A DNA stretch of 64,000 bases, taken from positions 62,001-126,000 of the forward strand of contig NZ_JABWCS010000215.1 of NCBI RefSeq assembly GCF_013359945.1, read 5' to 3'. Source of the stretch: Paenibacillus agri (GTDB lineage Bacteria > Bacillota > Bacilli > Paenibacillales > Paenibacillaceae). The position numbers and the translations under genes are program-made. Position 1 is the stretch's first letter, and every line of letters begins with the position of its first letter. A model generated the notes under the pieces. The model ran no database searches and was not told where the DNA came from. It saw nothing but the letters and a program-made list of their open reading frames with translations. This document shows positions 52,587-60,736 of this stretch, piece after piece.

Positions 52587-52945
52587 TTGTGGTTATCCAT
52601 AGTCAAACATGGGTTAACCAAAGCATTAGATCTTGTGGTTATCCATGGTGAAACATAAGATAACCAAAGCAATAGATCCTGTGGTTATCCATGGTGAAAC
52701 ATAAGATAACCAAAGCAATAGATCCTGTGGTTATCCATAGTCAAACATAGGATAACCCAAGCATTGGATCTTACAGTTATCCATTGTATAACATAGGATA
52801 ACCAAGCGCATTGGATCTTACAGTTATCCATTGTATAACATGGGATAACCAGAGGCACTGGATCTTGAGGTTATCCATGGTGAAACATAGGATAACCAAA
52901 GCATAAGATCTTGCGGTTATCCATTGTATAACATAGGATAACATC
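52587..52945. repeat. Eight 46-bp tandem repeats, each forming a hairpin
   Basis: The unit has a left arm GGTTATCC, about 13 nt (CATGGTGAAACATA-like or CATTGTATAACATA-like), a right arm GGATAACC and a linker close to AAAGCATTAGATCTTG. Left arms start at 52591, 52637, 52683, 52729, 52775, 52822, 52869 and 52915, giving steps of 46, 46, 46, 46, 47, 47 and 46. Compensating changes keep the arms paired in most copies. The sequence between the arms varies little, so this is not a CRISPR array. Confidence 0.92.
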
Positions 52946-53195
52946 AGGTCTTTGCCCTTGCCTTTGACCTTATATCTTGATCTTGTCAGTAGATCTTTCA
53001 AGTCCCTAAGTCCCGTCCACCGTAAAGCGTGTCCCGTCAGGGACGAAAGCGATCATGCGCCAAACGGTCCTAGACACAGCCCCCCTCCCGCCTACGTCAG
53101 TTGCACTTAGCGGTGTCCAGAGGGTGCAGCCCTTTGGGGCCCTCTCTTCGGGAAGGGAGGGTTTGGGAGGGATCGAAAAAAAAGGAGAATTGATT

Positions 53196-53999
53196 TTGGA
53201 AATTCTATTCAGCGATTTTTTCCAGCGGGCGCTTGCGGGCGGTCTGCTGATTGGTATTACTGCGCCGCTTATAGGCGTTTTTCTTGTTCTTAGACGTCTG
53301 TCGATGATCGGGGACACGCTGGCGCATGTCACGATTGCCGGTGTAGCACTGGGCTTCTTGGCGGGATTTTATCCGCTGGGCGCAGGTCTGATTTTTGCCG
53401 TTGCCGCCTCCTTTGCTATTGAGAAGCTCCGCAAGGCGTACAAAAGCTACGCCGAATTGTCCATAGCCATCATCATGTCAGGCGGTGTAGCGCTGGCTTC
53501 GCTTTTCTTCACACTAGGCAAAGGATACAATGCAGATGTTATGAGCTATCTGTTCGGTAGCATCTATACGCTCGATAATACGGACTTGCTCGTCGTTGGA
53601 CTGGTTACGATAGCAGTTGTGGTTGTGGTTGCGCTATTCTTCAAAGAGTTCTTTCTACTTAGCTTTGAAGAGGATGCTGCGAGCGTCAGCGGACTGCCAG
53701 TGAAGCTGTTGAACATGTTAATAACGATTCTGACCGCACTGGTAATCAGCACAGCGATAAAAATCGTTGGTTCCCTGCTGGTATCTGCACTGCTGACCAT
53801 ACCAGTAGCCATTAGCCTGCTGTTATCGCGCAGCTTTAAATCATCGGTTATTGTTTCGGTGGTTATCGCAGAAATTGCGGTAGTGGGTGGCCTTGTTGTA
53901 GCCGGAATCTGGAATCTTGCGCCAGGGGCTACGATTGTCCTGTTACTTATTGCGATGCTGGCTCTGACGCTGATCGGCAAGAAGGGCCTGCCAACATAA
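53196..53999 (+). CDS. znuB: Zinc ABC transporter, permease ZnuB-type
   Basis: A 267-residue ABC-3 family permease with about eight hydrophobic helices and the family region L-R-R-L-S-M-I-G-D-T-L-A-H-V near residue 32. It is the membrane channel for the znuA/znuC system. The start is TTG at 53196 with AAAGGAG 8 nt upstream; the frame is open far upstream but that part covers GC-rich hairpin DNA. It may have its own promoter or depend on read-through across the repeats; the sequence does not decide. Confidence 0.93.
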   Translation: MEILFSDFFQRALAGGLLIGITAPLIGVFLVLRRLSMIGDTLAHVTIAGVALGFLAGFYPLGAGLIFAVAASFAIEKLRKAYKSYAELSIAIIMSGGVALASLFFTLGKGYNADVMSYLFGSIYTLDNTDLLVVGLVTIAVVVVVALFFKEFFLLSFEEDAASVSGLPVKLLNMLITILTALVISTAIKIVGSLLVSALLTIPVAISLLLSRSFKSSVIVSVVIAEIAVVGGLVVAGIWNLAPGATIVLLLIAMLALTLIGKKGLPT

Positions 54000-54251
54000 G
54001 CAGGGAATACGCAGGTAAATACGTCAGGTAGCCCTGCGTAGGCTGATGTTGAACGTGTGAATGCAAAATTGAATGTGTGAAAGTAAGAATAGGTTTGAAG
54101 GTAACCGTGAACATATGGACGCTCTATGAAAGTGTGGGCCAACCATGACAGTGTGAGCTGAGCATTTTAACATATACAACGGGAATTCATAAGTCGCCAT
54201 ACTGAAGAAGGTTTTGGGAAGAGACATTAATCGGGAAGGAGCGCTGCTGCT

Positions 54252-54965
54252 TTGTCCAACATTAATGCAGGAATAGCTTTTGCTGCAGGTCTGGCCTCAT
54301 TTATCTCTCCATGCTGCCTGCCTCTTTATCCTTCGTATTTATCTTACATAACCGGATTATCTGTTCAGCAATTGAAGAGCGGCGGCAACACCAAAGAGGT
54401 CCGTTTCCGGACCTTGAGTCATACTTTGGCTTTTATCCTTGGGTTTTCTGCGGTTTTTTACACATTGGGTTTTGGTGCGGGGTTGTTTGGACAGTTCTTT
54501 AACGGCCAGCGGGATCTGATTCGCCAGTTATCGGCAATCCTTATTATTGTTATGGGGCTGTTTTTGCTCGGTATTTTTCAGCCACAGTTTCTGATGCGTG
54601 AACGAAAGCTGAATCTCAAATGGAAGCCGGCAGGCTATGCCGGATCTTTTATCTTCGGCATTGGCTTTTCTGCCGGCTGGTCACCGTGTATTGGCCCGAT
54701 TCTAACAGCCATCATTGCGCTTTCGGCTAGCGATCCCGGGACGTGGTTTACGCTTATTACTGCATACAGTATCGGATTCGCCTTGCCTTTCTTTGCGCTT
54801 GCGTTCTTCCTAGGCGGAGCCAGACGCATCCTGAAATACTCCAATGTGCTGATGAAGATCGGCGGCGTTCTGATGGTGCTTATGGGCCTGTTGCTCTTTA
54901 CGGATCAGATGTTCCGCATCACGATTTGGTTGCAGAATATTACACCTGAATGGCTGAAGTTTTAG
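54252..54965 (+). CDS. ccdA: Cytochrome c biogenesis protein CcdA (thiol-disulfide transporter)
   Basis: A 237-residue DsbD-family membrane protein with six helices that carries reducing power from cytoplasmic thioredoxin to extracytoplasmic thiol proteins, for cytochrome c maturation and spore synthesis. The paired cysteines lie in S-P-C-C-L-P-L-Y-P-S-Y near residue 20 and G-W-S-P-C-I-G-P near residue 142. The start is TTG at 54252 with GGAAGGAG about 11 nt upstream. Monocistronic; 252 bp separate it from znuB, with no recognised element. Confidence 0.93.
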   Translation: MSNINAGIAFAAGLASFISPCCLPLYPSYLSYITGLSVQQLKSGGNTKEVRFRTLSHTLAFILGFSAVFYTLGFGAGLFGQFFNGQRDLIRQLSAILIIVMGLFLLGIFQPQFLMRERKLNLKWKPAGYAGSFIFGIGFSAGWSPCIGPILTAIIALSASDPGTWFTLITAYSIGFALPFFALAFFLGGARRILKYSNVLMKIGGVLMVLMGLLLFTDQMFRITIWLQNITPEWLKF

Positions 54966-55054
54966 GCTGAGCCACTCTGGAATTAATATGGGACAATGGC
55001 TATGACCCGTCCTGTTGCTTTAGCTATTAGGTGCTGCTTATGCTGCCTGCTTCA

Positions 55055-56131
55055 TCAGGTGAAATAATCAATCTTACCTTCTGGAAAATGCTCGAAAATC
55101 CGCTCTGTGATGAATTCCCGCAGGGCGGTTTGTTGTTCATCGGGGTAGACGTATTTGTTCTGTCCCCAGCGTCCCCACTTCTTTTTCCGCTTCTCAATGT
55201 CCATCTCCAGCTTCGACTTCGGATAACGCTTCTCAATCACCGTCTTGGCCGTCTTGGTGAAGCGATGCTGAATCATTTCAAAGGTTAATCCTTTTCCCGC
55301 CTCGGGAGGTAGCGCTTCTGCGAGCTTGGACAGTAGCTCTGCGTAGCCCTCCTGCCAGCCGTCATGCCAGATGATAGGGGCAATAATGAAGCCCAGAGGG
55401 TAGCCGGCCCTAGCGACCTTACCGGCGGCCTCTATACGTTCCTCGAACCGGGCGGTGGCCGGCTCGAAATTTTTGATGACATAATCGGCATTGACACTGA
55501 AGCGGATGCGCGTATGACCGTTATGCTGGAGCTTAAGCAGCGGGTCCACATGCTGATACTTGGTGACAAAACGCAGCCGGCCCAGCGGCTCCTTTGCCAT
55601 GAAATTAATCAGTTCCTCCAGGGAACCGGTAATATGCTCCAGGCCCAGCGGATCTGAGGTACAGGCGGCTTCGAACGTTGTGATTTCGGGTGAGCGCTCT
55701 TCGATGTATTTTTTGGCGGCGTCCATCACATCATCTGTATTGACGTATACCCGAATATAAGGCTTGGCCCCAAGGGTAGTTTGAAGATAGCAATAATGGC
55801 AGTGTCCCATACAGCCGGTCGCGATGGGAATAGCATAATCGGCAGAAGGCTTGGACTGGTCGAAGGTCAGCGTTTTGCGCAAGCCAACGACAAGCGTTCT
55901 TTTGGCGATTTTATATTGCTCGGATTCCGTTTCGCCGGGAAGATTGGTGATACGATTATGCGATGTTGTCATACGGTAAGGGATGTTATTGCTCTTCACC
56001 CATTCCATAATCCGCTCCCCTTTGGGGTAATTCAGGGCGTTCGGCTCGAAAAAAACAAGCTCGGGCATGAAGGGGGCTGTTGGTCTTTTTTGCCGCCTGA
56101 CTGCAGGGCGTTTCGGTGTCACGGTTGACAT
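55055..56131 (-). CDS. splB: Spore photoproduct lyase family radical SAM protein
   Basis: A 358-residue radical SAM enzyme that repairs the spore photoproduct (a thymine dimer formed by UV in dormant spores) during germination. The cluster motif C-M-G-H-C-H-Y-C lies near residue 107, and the second conserved cysteine needed for catalysis lies in E-A-A-C-T-S-D near residue 156, as in B. subtilis SplB. The ATG at 56131 follows AAGGAG at 9 nt; an earlier ATG at 56149 overlaps that site. The basic N-terminal tail (T-P-K-R-P-A-V-R-R-Q-K-R) may bind DNA. It marks the organism as spore forming. No splA precedes it. Confidence 0.93.
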   Translation of the reverse strand: MSTVTPKRPAVRRQKRPTAPFMPELVFFEPNALNYPKGERIMEWVKSNNIPYRMTTSHNRITNLPGETESEQYKIAKRTLVVGLRKTLTFDQSKPSADYAIPIATGCMGHCHYCYLQTTLGAKPYIRVYVNTDDVMDAAKKYIEERSPEITTFEAACTSDPLGLEHITGSLEELINFMAKEPLGRLRFVTKYQHVDPLLKLQHNGHTRIRFSVNADYVIKNFEPATARFEERIEAAGKVARAGYPLGFIIAPIIWHDGWQEGYAELLSKLAEALPPEAGKGLTFEMIQHRFTKTAKTVIEKRYPKSKLEMDIEKRKKKWGRWGQNKYVYPDEQQTALREFITERIFEHFPEGKIDYFT

Positions 56132-56324
56132 GAATACACGCTCCTTCATATAGGGGATGTCCTTAGTGTGCGGGTTTAGCGGTCATTGAAACCGTGGTAA
56201 TCCTGTGCAATTTGGTCCGCAAAATGTGGCGGGACTTGCCAAGGAGCGGGAGAAACATGTATCATTGTTAGAGCAAGGTTTGGCCTTATGCGCCACGCTC
56301 ATTATAGAAAAGAGGTAAAGTTGA

Positions 56325-56750
56325 ATGCCAACACCCAGCATGGAGGATTATTTGGAGCGCATATACAAGCTCATCGATGAGAAGGGGTATGCGCGGGTCT
56401 CGGATATCGCCGAGGGATTGGAAGTCCACCCTTCATCTGTGACCAAGATGATCCAAAAACTGGATAAGGACGAATATCTCATCTATGAGAAATATCGTGG
56501 GCTTGTCCTGACCAATAAAGGAAAAAAAGTGGGAAAACGACTGGTTGACCGCCACCAGCTTCTGGAGCAATTTCTTGAACTGATTGGTGTGCAGCAGGAG
56601 AATATCTATAAGGATGTTGAAGGCATCGAGCATCACTTGAGCTGGGACTCCATCACGCGTATTGAGACACTGGTGGAATATTTCCGGCGGGACCAGGAAC
56701 GGGTGCAGACGCTTTATAATATTCATGATGAACTGGTTAGCGATTCTTAG
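56325..56750 (+). CDS. mntR: Manganese-dependent transcriptional regulator MntR
   Basis: A 141-residue DtxR/MntR-family repressor of manganese uptake. It is closely similar to B. subtilis MntR along most of its length: M-E-D-Y-L-E-R-I-Y at the N terminus (metal ligand Asp8), the winged helix G-Y-A-R-V-S-D-I-A-E-G-L-E-V-H-P-S-S-V-T, and ligands in D-V-E-G-I-E-H-H-L-S (Glu99, Glu102, His103 by homology). It lacks the SH3-like domain of DtxR, as expected. It heads the same neighbourhood (yqhP, yqhQ, yqhR, papA, efp) as in B. subtilis. Confidence 0.96.
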   Translation: MPTPSMEDYLERIYKLIDEKGYARVSDIAEGLEVHPSSVTKMIQKLDKDEYLIYEKYRGLVLTNKGKKVGKRLVDRHQLLEQFLELIGVQQENIYKDVEGIEHHLSWDSITRIETLVEYFRRDQERVQTLYNIHDELVSDS

Positions 56751-56815
56751 AAAAAAGGGACCCGGCTGTTTCTTTTCTACGAATTTACCGCAACCTTTCC
56801 CAGTTTTTTACGTCA

Positions 56816-56864
56816 AAACGGATACCGTCCTTTTTAGGATGACTCCGTTTTTTTGTTTTTTTAC
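56816..56864 (+). terminator. Terminator of mntR
   Basis: AACGGATACCGTCC and GGATGACTCCGTT pair with internal loops and run into T7-G-T7. Confidence 0.7.
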
Positions 56865-56890
56865 CACACTTTTGAATTTGGGGAGGAATT

Positions 56891-58600
56891 ATGAAATACC
56901 GTAAATGGATGCTTGGACTACTGGTAATCATCTTGAGTCTGCCGCTGTTTTCTGTAGGGGTACGTGCGGCGGGGGTTCAGATTACGATTGAACTGGACGG
57001 GCAGGCACTGGTTAGTGATGTGCCACCTTATATTACACCGAAGAATGTGACCATGGTACCCATCAGCGTTATCAGTAAAGGGCTAAGTGCAGGCGTTGAA
57101 TGGAATCAGAACAGCAAGACCGCTACAATCACGCAAGGAGACACGGTAATCAAGCTGACCAGCGGCCAGAAGAACGCCCTGGTGAATGGAACGGCAGTAA
57201 CCCTTGAGACCACCGTAGAGGTAAAGCAGGGCCGGGTAATGGTACCGCTGCGTTTTGTCAGTGAACAGCTCGGATTGCAGGTGGTGTGGGATCAAGCAAC
57301 GAAGCATATCTCCTTGTATACAGGGGCAGAACCGCCGCAATCGGCAGGTCCGCAGCAGCCGACACCATCAACTGCACCTACCTCTACACCAGCACCTACG
57401 GCGACGCCAGCACCAACAGTAACACCAAAAACTACGCCAACACCAACGTCGACGCCAGTGGTACCGACAGTGCCGCTTCCTGGGGCGGGAGTTAACAAAG
57501 CGATGAAAGGTGCATGGATTTCCTCTGTCTTCAATCTGGATTGGCCCTCGGTGTCTTCCGCCGGGAAAATCGATAAGCAGAAGCAGGAATTCGATAATTT
57601 GTTGGACAAGTTAAAGGCAGTGGGCTTCAATGCAGTCTTTGTGCAGGTTAGACCGTCTGCAGACAGCCTATATCCGTCGTCCCTGGTGCCATGGTCGAAG
57701 GTGTTGACCGGAACGCAGGGAAAGGACCCAGGCTATGACCCGCTCGCATATATGGTCAGCGCAGCTCACGCACGCGGTATGCAATTTCATGCTTGGTTTA
57801 ACCCGTTCCGGGCTACCACGGATGCATCTACTACAGGCCTCGCCAGCAATCATGTCGCTAAAGCCCATCCTGAATGGATTGTGAATGCCGGAGGCAAGCT
57901 GTACATAAATCCAGGGATACCTGAGGCGCGTCAGCATATTATTGACACGGTAATGGAAGTCGTCAAAGGTTATGATATTGACGGCGTTCATCTGGATGAT
58001 TATTTCTATCCGTCAAATACTACCTTTGCTGATGATGGAACCTTCAAGACCTATAACGCCAAGGGAATCGTATCTAAGGATGACTGGCGCCGGGACAACA
58101 TCAATGAGTTCGTTCGTCAGCTTGGATCACAGATTCACAGCGCTAAGCCAGCAGTATCGTATGGCATCAGTCCATTCGGCGTCTGGCGCAACATTAAGAT
58201 GGACAGCACAGGCTCAGACACCACAGCAGGCGTAACCGCCTATGACAGCATGTATGCCGATGTGCGGACATGGGTCAAGCAGGGCTGGATCGACTATGTT
58301 GCTCCGCAGATTTACTGGAGCCTGTCCTTCAATACTGCACGGTATGACAAGCTGGTCGATTGGTGGGTAAATGAAGTAGCGAACACTAAGGTGAAGCTCT
58401 ACATCGGCCTGGCAGCCTATAAAGTCGGGGCCAGCGACCAAAGCGCGGAATGGCAGAGCGGTCAGCAGATCATCAATCAATTGAAATATAATGAGAAGTA
58501 TAATGAAGTGGCGGGAAGCATTATGTTCCGCGCCAATGATATTGTGGTCAGAGATCCATTTGGGCTTTCAAGCCTACTCACATTTTATTTTAAGCCCTGA
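56891..58600 (+). CDS. Secreted GHL10/DUF187 family glycosyl hydrolase-like protein with stalk domain
   Basis: A 569-residue exported protein. Signal peptide at about 1-27; copper-amine-oxidase-like stalk domain at 30-148 (V-P-L-R-F-V-S-E-Q-L-G near 117); Pro/Thr-rich linker at 150-200; then a family-10-like glycosyl hydrolase domain (DUF187, YngK-like) from G-A-W-I-S-S-V-F near residue 206, with D-G-V-H-L-D-D-Y near residue 363 as a likely active-site strand. Enzymes of this type are thought to act on cell-wall or extracellular polysaccharides; substrate unknown. It occupies the position between mntR and yqhP where B. subtilis has yqhO. Confidence 0.88.
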   Translation: MKYRKWMLGLLVIILSLPLFSVGVRAAGVQITIELDGQALVSDVPPYITPKNVTMVPISVISKGLSAGVEWNQNSKTATITQGDTVIKLTSGQKNALVNGTAVTLETTVEVKQGRVMVPLRFVSEQLGLQVVWDQATKHISLYTGAEPPQSAGPQQPTPSTAPTSTPAPTATPAPTVTPKTTPTPTSTPVVPTVPLPGAGVNKAMKGAWISSVFNLDWPSVSSAGKIDKQKQEFDNLLDKLKAVGFNAVFVQVRPSADSLYPSSLVPWSKVLTGTQGKDPGYDPLAYMVSAAHARGMQFHAWFNPFRATTDASTTGLASNHVAKAHPEWIVNAGGKLYINPGIPEARQHIIDTVMEVVKGYDIDGVHLDDYFYPSNTTFADDGTFKTYNAKGIVSKDDWRRDNINEFVRQLGSQIHSAKPAVSYGISPFGVWRNIKMDSTGSDTTAGVTAYDSMYADVRTWVKQGWIDYVAPQIYWSLSFNTARYDKLVDWWVNEVANTKVKLYIGLAAYKVGASDQSAEWQSGQQIINQLKYNEKYNEVAGSIMFRANDIVVRDPFGLSSLLTFYFKP

Positions 58601-58630
58601 TCCTTTAGTTACTGAAGTGCAGACTTATTG

Positions 58631-58671
58631 AAAAAGGCATCCCACGCGTTAAAACGTGGAGATGCCTTTTT
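58631..58671. terminator. Bidirectional terminator between the GHL10 gene and yqhP
   Basis: AAAAAGGCATCCCACG pairs with CGTGGAGATGCCTTTTT, with A- and T-runs on opposite sides, serving both converging genes. Confidence 0.88.
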
Positions 58672-58674
58672 ACA

Positions 58675-59007
58675 TTAATGATATTTGGGTAGGTGATCAT
58701 CGTTCTTGCCTTTGCTGCCTTCGATGACCTGGAATGGATAGCTTTTGCGTTTACCGGGCGAGGCCTGGCTCTTGCGGATGCCAGCTACCTTGGCCATCGT
58801 TTTCTGGGAAGGCTTTACCTTGATCTTCGATCCACGTGGACTTCCGCTAAAGGCACGTTTTTTGAAGAAATAATAGATCACAGCGATCAAGAGAACCGGG
58901 ATAATCAGTTCAGATAAAGCCCCCCAATCACTATCGATGATCGAGTACACCAGTCCGAATGCTGCCAGCAGTATTGCACTCCAAAAAATCAAAGCATGCC
59001 TGTTCAT
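58675..59007 (-). CDS. yqhP: Small membrane protein, positional counterpart of YqhP
   Basis: A 110-residue protein with two hydrophobic helices near the N terminus (about 5-23 and 31-47, A-L-I-F-W-S-A-I-L-L-A and L-I-I-P-V-L-L-I-A-V) and a basic, disordered-looking C-terminal tail. The name is based on position beside yqhQ and on size; function is unknown. The ATG at 59007 has AAAGGATGAG upstream, inside the end of yqhQ, whose stop is 7 bp away, so the two are cotranscribed. Reading further upstream to 59061 would overlap yqhQ. Confidence 0.72.
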   Translation of the reverse strand: MNRHALIFWSAILLAAFGLVYSIIDSDWGALSELIIPVLLIAVIYYFFKKRAFSGSPRGSKIKVKPSQKTMAKVAGIRKSQASPGKRKSYPFQVIEGSKGKNDDHLPKYH

Positions 59008-59014
59008 AGGCCAC

Positions 59015-60004
59015 TCATCCTTTCGCCGGATCCAATATGCCTGACACACTTGCTCCTGCATAACCCTTTGCTTCGATCTCTGCGTCCAACTCCCGCATGC
59101 GGTTGAAGGAAGCGATAGATACCTCTACCTGTTCGTCTTTAGGCTCTTTCGTTGTGAGCAATTGAAGCCACAGACCCGGATAGCCCAGGTACTTCAGTCC
59201 CGGTACGTCGCGTACCGCGTTTGTTCCCTTCAATACTTCAAAGGAGACTCCGATAACGACTGGCAGCAATATAATCCGCTGAATTACACGTTCCCACAGA
59301 CTATCCCATGGAACTACAGAGTAGATAATTACGCCAAGCACAATGGTCAGCATCATGAAGCTGCTTCCGCAGCGGTAATGCAGGCGGCTGTACTTCTGCA
59401 CGTTGCGCACGGTCAATTCCTCACCGGCTTCAAAAGCGCTGATGACCTTATGCTCCGCCCCGTGATACTGGAAGAGCCGCTTGATAACCGGTGTCTGGGA
59501 GATCGCCCATAGATAGACCAGCAGCAGAATCAGCTTAATGGCACCTTCTATGATGTTGTGCAAAACATAGTTGTCGAATACATTTTTAAATAAAAAACTT
59601 TCAAGAAATACCGGTACGAGGGTAAAAATTACCTTACCAAAAATAAAAGAAAGAATACCCATGACAGCGACGCCAAAGATCATTCCAAGACTCCAGCCCT
59701 CTTCCTTATCCTTCTTCTTGGGTTTGGCGGCTTCTTCTGGATCTACCTCATCCTCGGCATAAGATTCTGCGGAATAGTTCAGGTGTTTGGAGCCCTTGGC
59801 GCTGGCATCTATAATACTGACAAGGCCGCGAAGCAGCGGAATCTTGCGGAGTTTGACGACCCAGCTCTTGTCGCTTTTCGGCACCTCCAAAAATGTGATT
59901 TCCTGATTCTTGCGCCGTACGGCTGTTACGTTGACATGCTTGCCGCCGAACATGACGCCTTCAATGACGGCTTGGCCGCCGTAGCTTGGAGTTTCCTGGG
60001 ACAA
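59015..60004 (-). CDS. yqhQ: DUF1385 membrane protein YqhQ
   Basis: A 329-residue DUF1385 protein. The N-terminal signature S-Y-G-G-Q-A-V-I-E-G-V-M-F-G-G lies right at the start, and the core Y-H-G-A-E-H-K-V-I-S-A-F-E near residue 180 carries conserved His and Glu residues. Several hydrophobic helices lie between about 110-175 and 215-260. Function is not established; the family is widely conserved in Firmicutes. I chose TTG at 60004 (AAGGTG upstream) over GTG at 60013. Divergent from yqhR. Confidence 0.9.
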   Translation of the reverse strand: MSQETPSYGGQAVIEGVMFGGKHVNVTAVRRKNQEITFLEVPKSDKSWVVKLRKIPLLRGLVSIIDASAKGSKHLNYSAESYAEDEVDPEEAAKPKKKDKEEGWSLGMIFGVAVMGILSFIFGKVIFTLVPVFLESFLFKNVFDNYVLHNIIEGAIKLILLLVYLWAISQTPVIKRLFQYHGAEHKVISAFEAGEELTVRNVQKYSRLHYRCGSSFMMLTIVLGVIIYSVVPWDSLWERVIQRIILLPVVIGVSFEVLKGTNAVRDVPGLKYLGYPGLWLQLLTTKEPKDEQVEVSIASFNRMRELDAEIEAKGYAGASVSGILDPAKG

Positions 60005-60169
60005 CCCATTCACCTTCCCGTTTGTAATATATTTGTATATCCCTCATTGTAACTAATTTTTACGGACATTACTAGTTGGATCGGCTTTTGCTGTACATAC
60101 TATCCATTAGAGAGAGGATAAGGATGTTTAGGCCGTATTAAACCAATGAGGAAAGGGTGTACAGCCAAG

Positions 60170-60661
60170 ATGAGCAAGCCGCAACAACAGAGAACAGTGC
60201 ATACAAATCCGTTTGTGTTTGCCTTGGAGCTCGGCTTTTTTGCCGGATTGTTCTGGGGAGGTGCCCGCTGGATCATGTATACACTACACTTTACCAAGGT
60301 CATTCCCGCATTTTTGGCGGAGCCTTTCTTTAAGCATGAGTTTTTGCTGAAGCCAGCCGGTCATCTGATCGGTTACTTGTCCTTTATTCTCCTGTCGGTG
60401 ATCGCTACCCTGATTTATGTATTCGTGTTCCGCTGGTTAAAGGGACCGTGGCCGGGGATGATTTATGGAGTACTCTGGTGGGCAGGCCTCTTCCTGGCGG
60501 GCTCCTGGCTCTTCCTGTTGCAGCGTCCGTTCCGGCTGCCATGGAATTCGGTGATCAGTGAATTTTGCGTTTTTTTACTCTGGGGACTGTTTATCGGGTA
60601 TACCGTTGCGATGGAGTACACGGATGAGCGCAAGCGGGAACGGAAAAGCATACTTACTTAA
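60170..60661 (+). CDS. yqhR: Conserved membrane protein YqhR
   Basis: A 163-residue protein with four hydrophobic helices (about residues 15-40, 60-85, 95-115 and 130-150). It matches the YqhR family by position, size and the sequence P-F-V-F-A-L-E-L-G-F-F-A-G-L-F-W-G-G. Function unknown; B. subtilis yqhR is reported in sporulation-phase contexts, but nothing here proves that. The ATG at 60170 follows GAAAGGGTG. It precedes papA by 75 bp on the same strand. The aroQ gene found between these two in B. subtilis is absent. Confidence 0.82.
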   Translation: MSKPQQQRTVHTNPFVFALELGFFAGLFWGGARWIMYTLHFTKVIPAFLAEPFFKHEFLLKPAGHLIGYLSFILLSVIATLIYVFVFRWLKGPWPGMIYGVLWWAGLFLAGSWLFLLQRPFRLPWNSVISEFCVFLLWGLFIGYTVAMEYTDERKRERKSILT

Positions 60662-60736
60662 ACGCCTCAAAAAAACTTCTCAAGGGCATAACCCTATGTT
60701 AAAATACAATGTGGCTATTTTGAGAGGAGAATGAAA

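Larger units (their letters stand above)
52313..53195. other. Repeat-filled gap between znuC and znuB
   Basis: 883 bp without a supported gene inside a transporter gene set. It holds the four-palindrome element (52325-52525), eight 46-bp repeats (52587-52945), and a GC-rich end with hairpins, including CCCTC-TCTTC/GGAAG-GGAGGG at about 53140-53161 just before the znuB ribosome binding site. Confidence 0.85.

Noticed and set aside
52587..52945. CRISPR array
   Set aside because: Units are contiguous and similar over their whole 46 bp; there are no unique spacers and no cas genes.
53055..53195. Longer N terminus for ZnuB
   Set aside because: The extension covers GC-rich hairpin DNA, is not membrane-like, and a good ribosome binding site precedes TTG at 53196.
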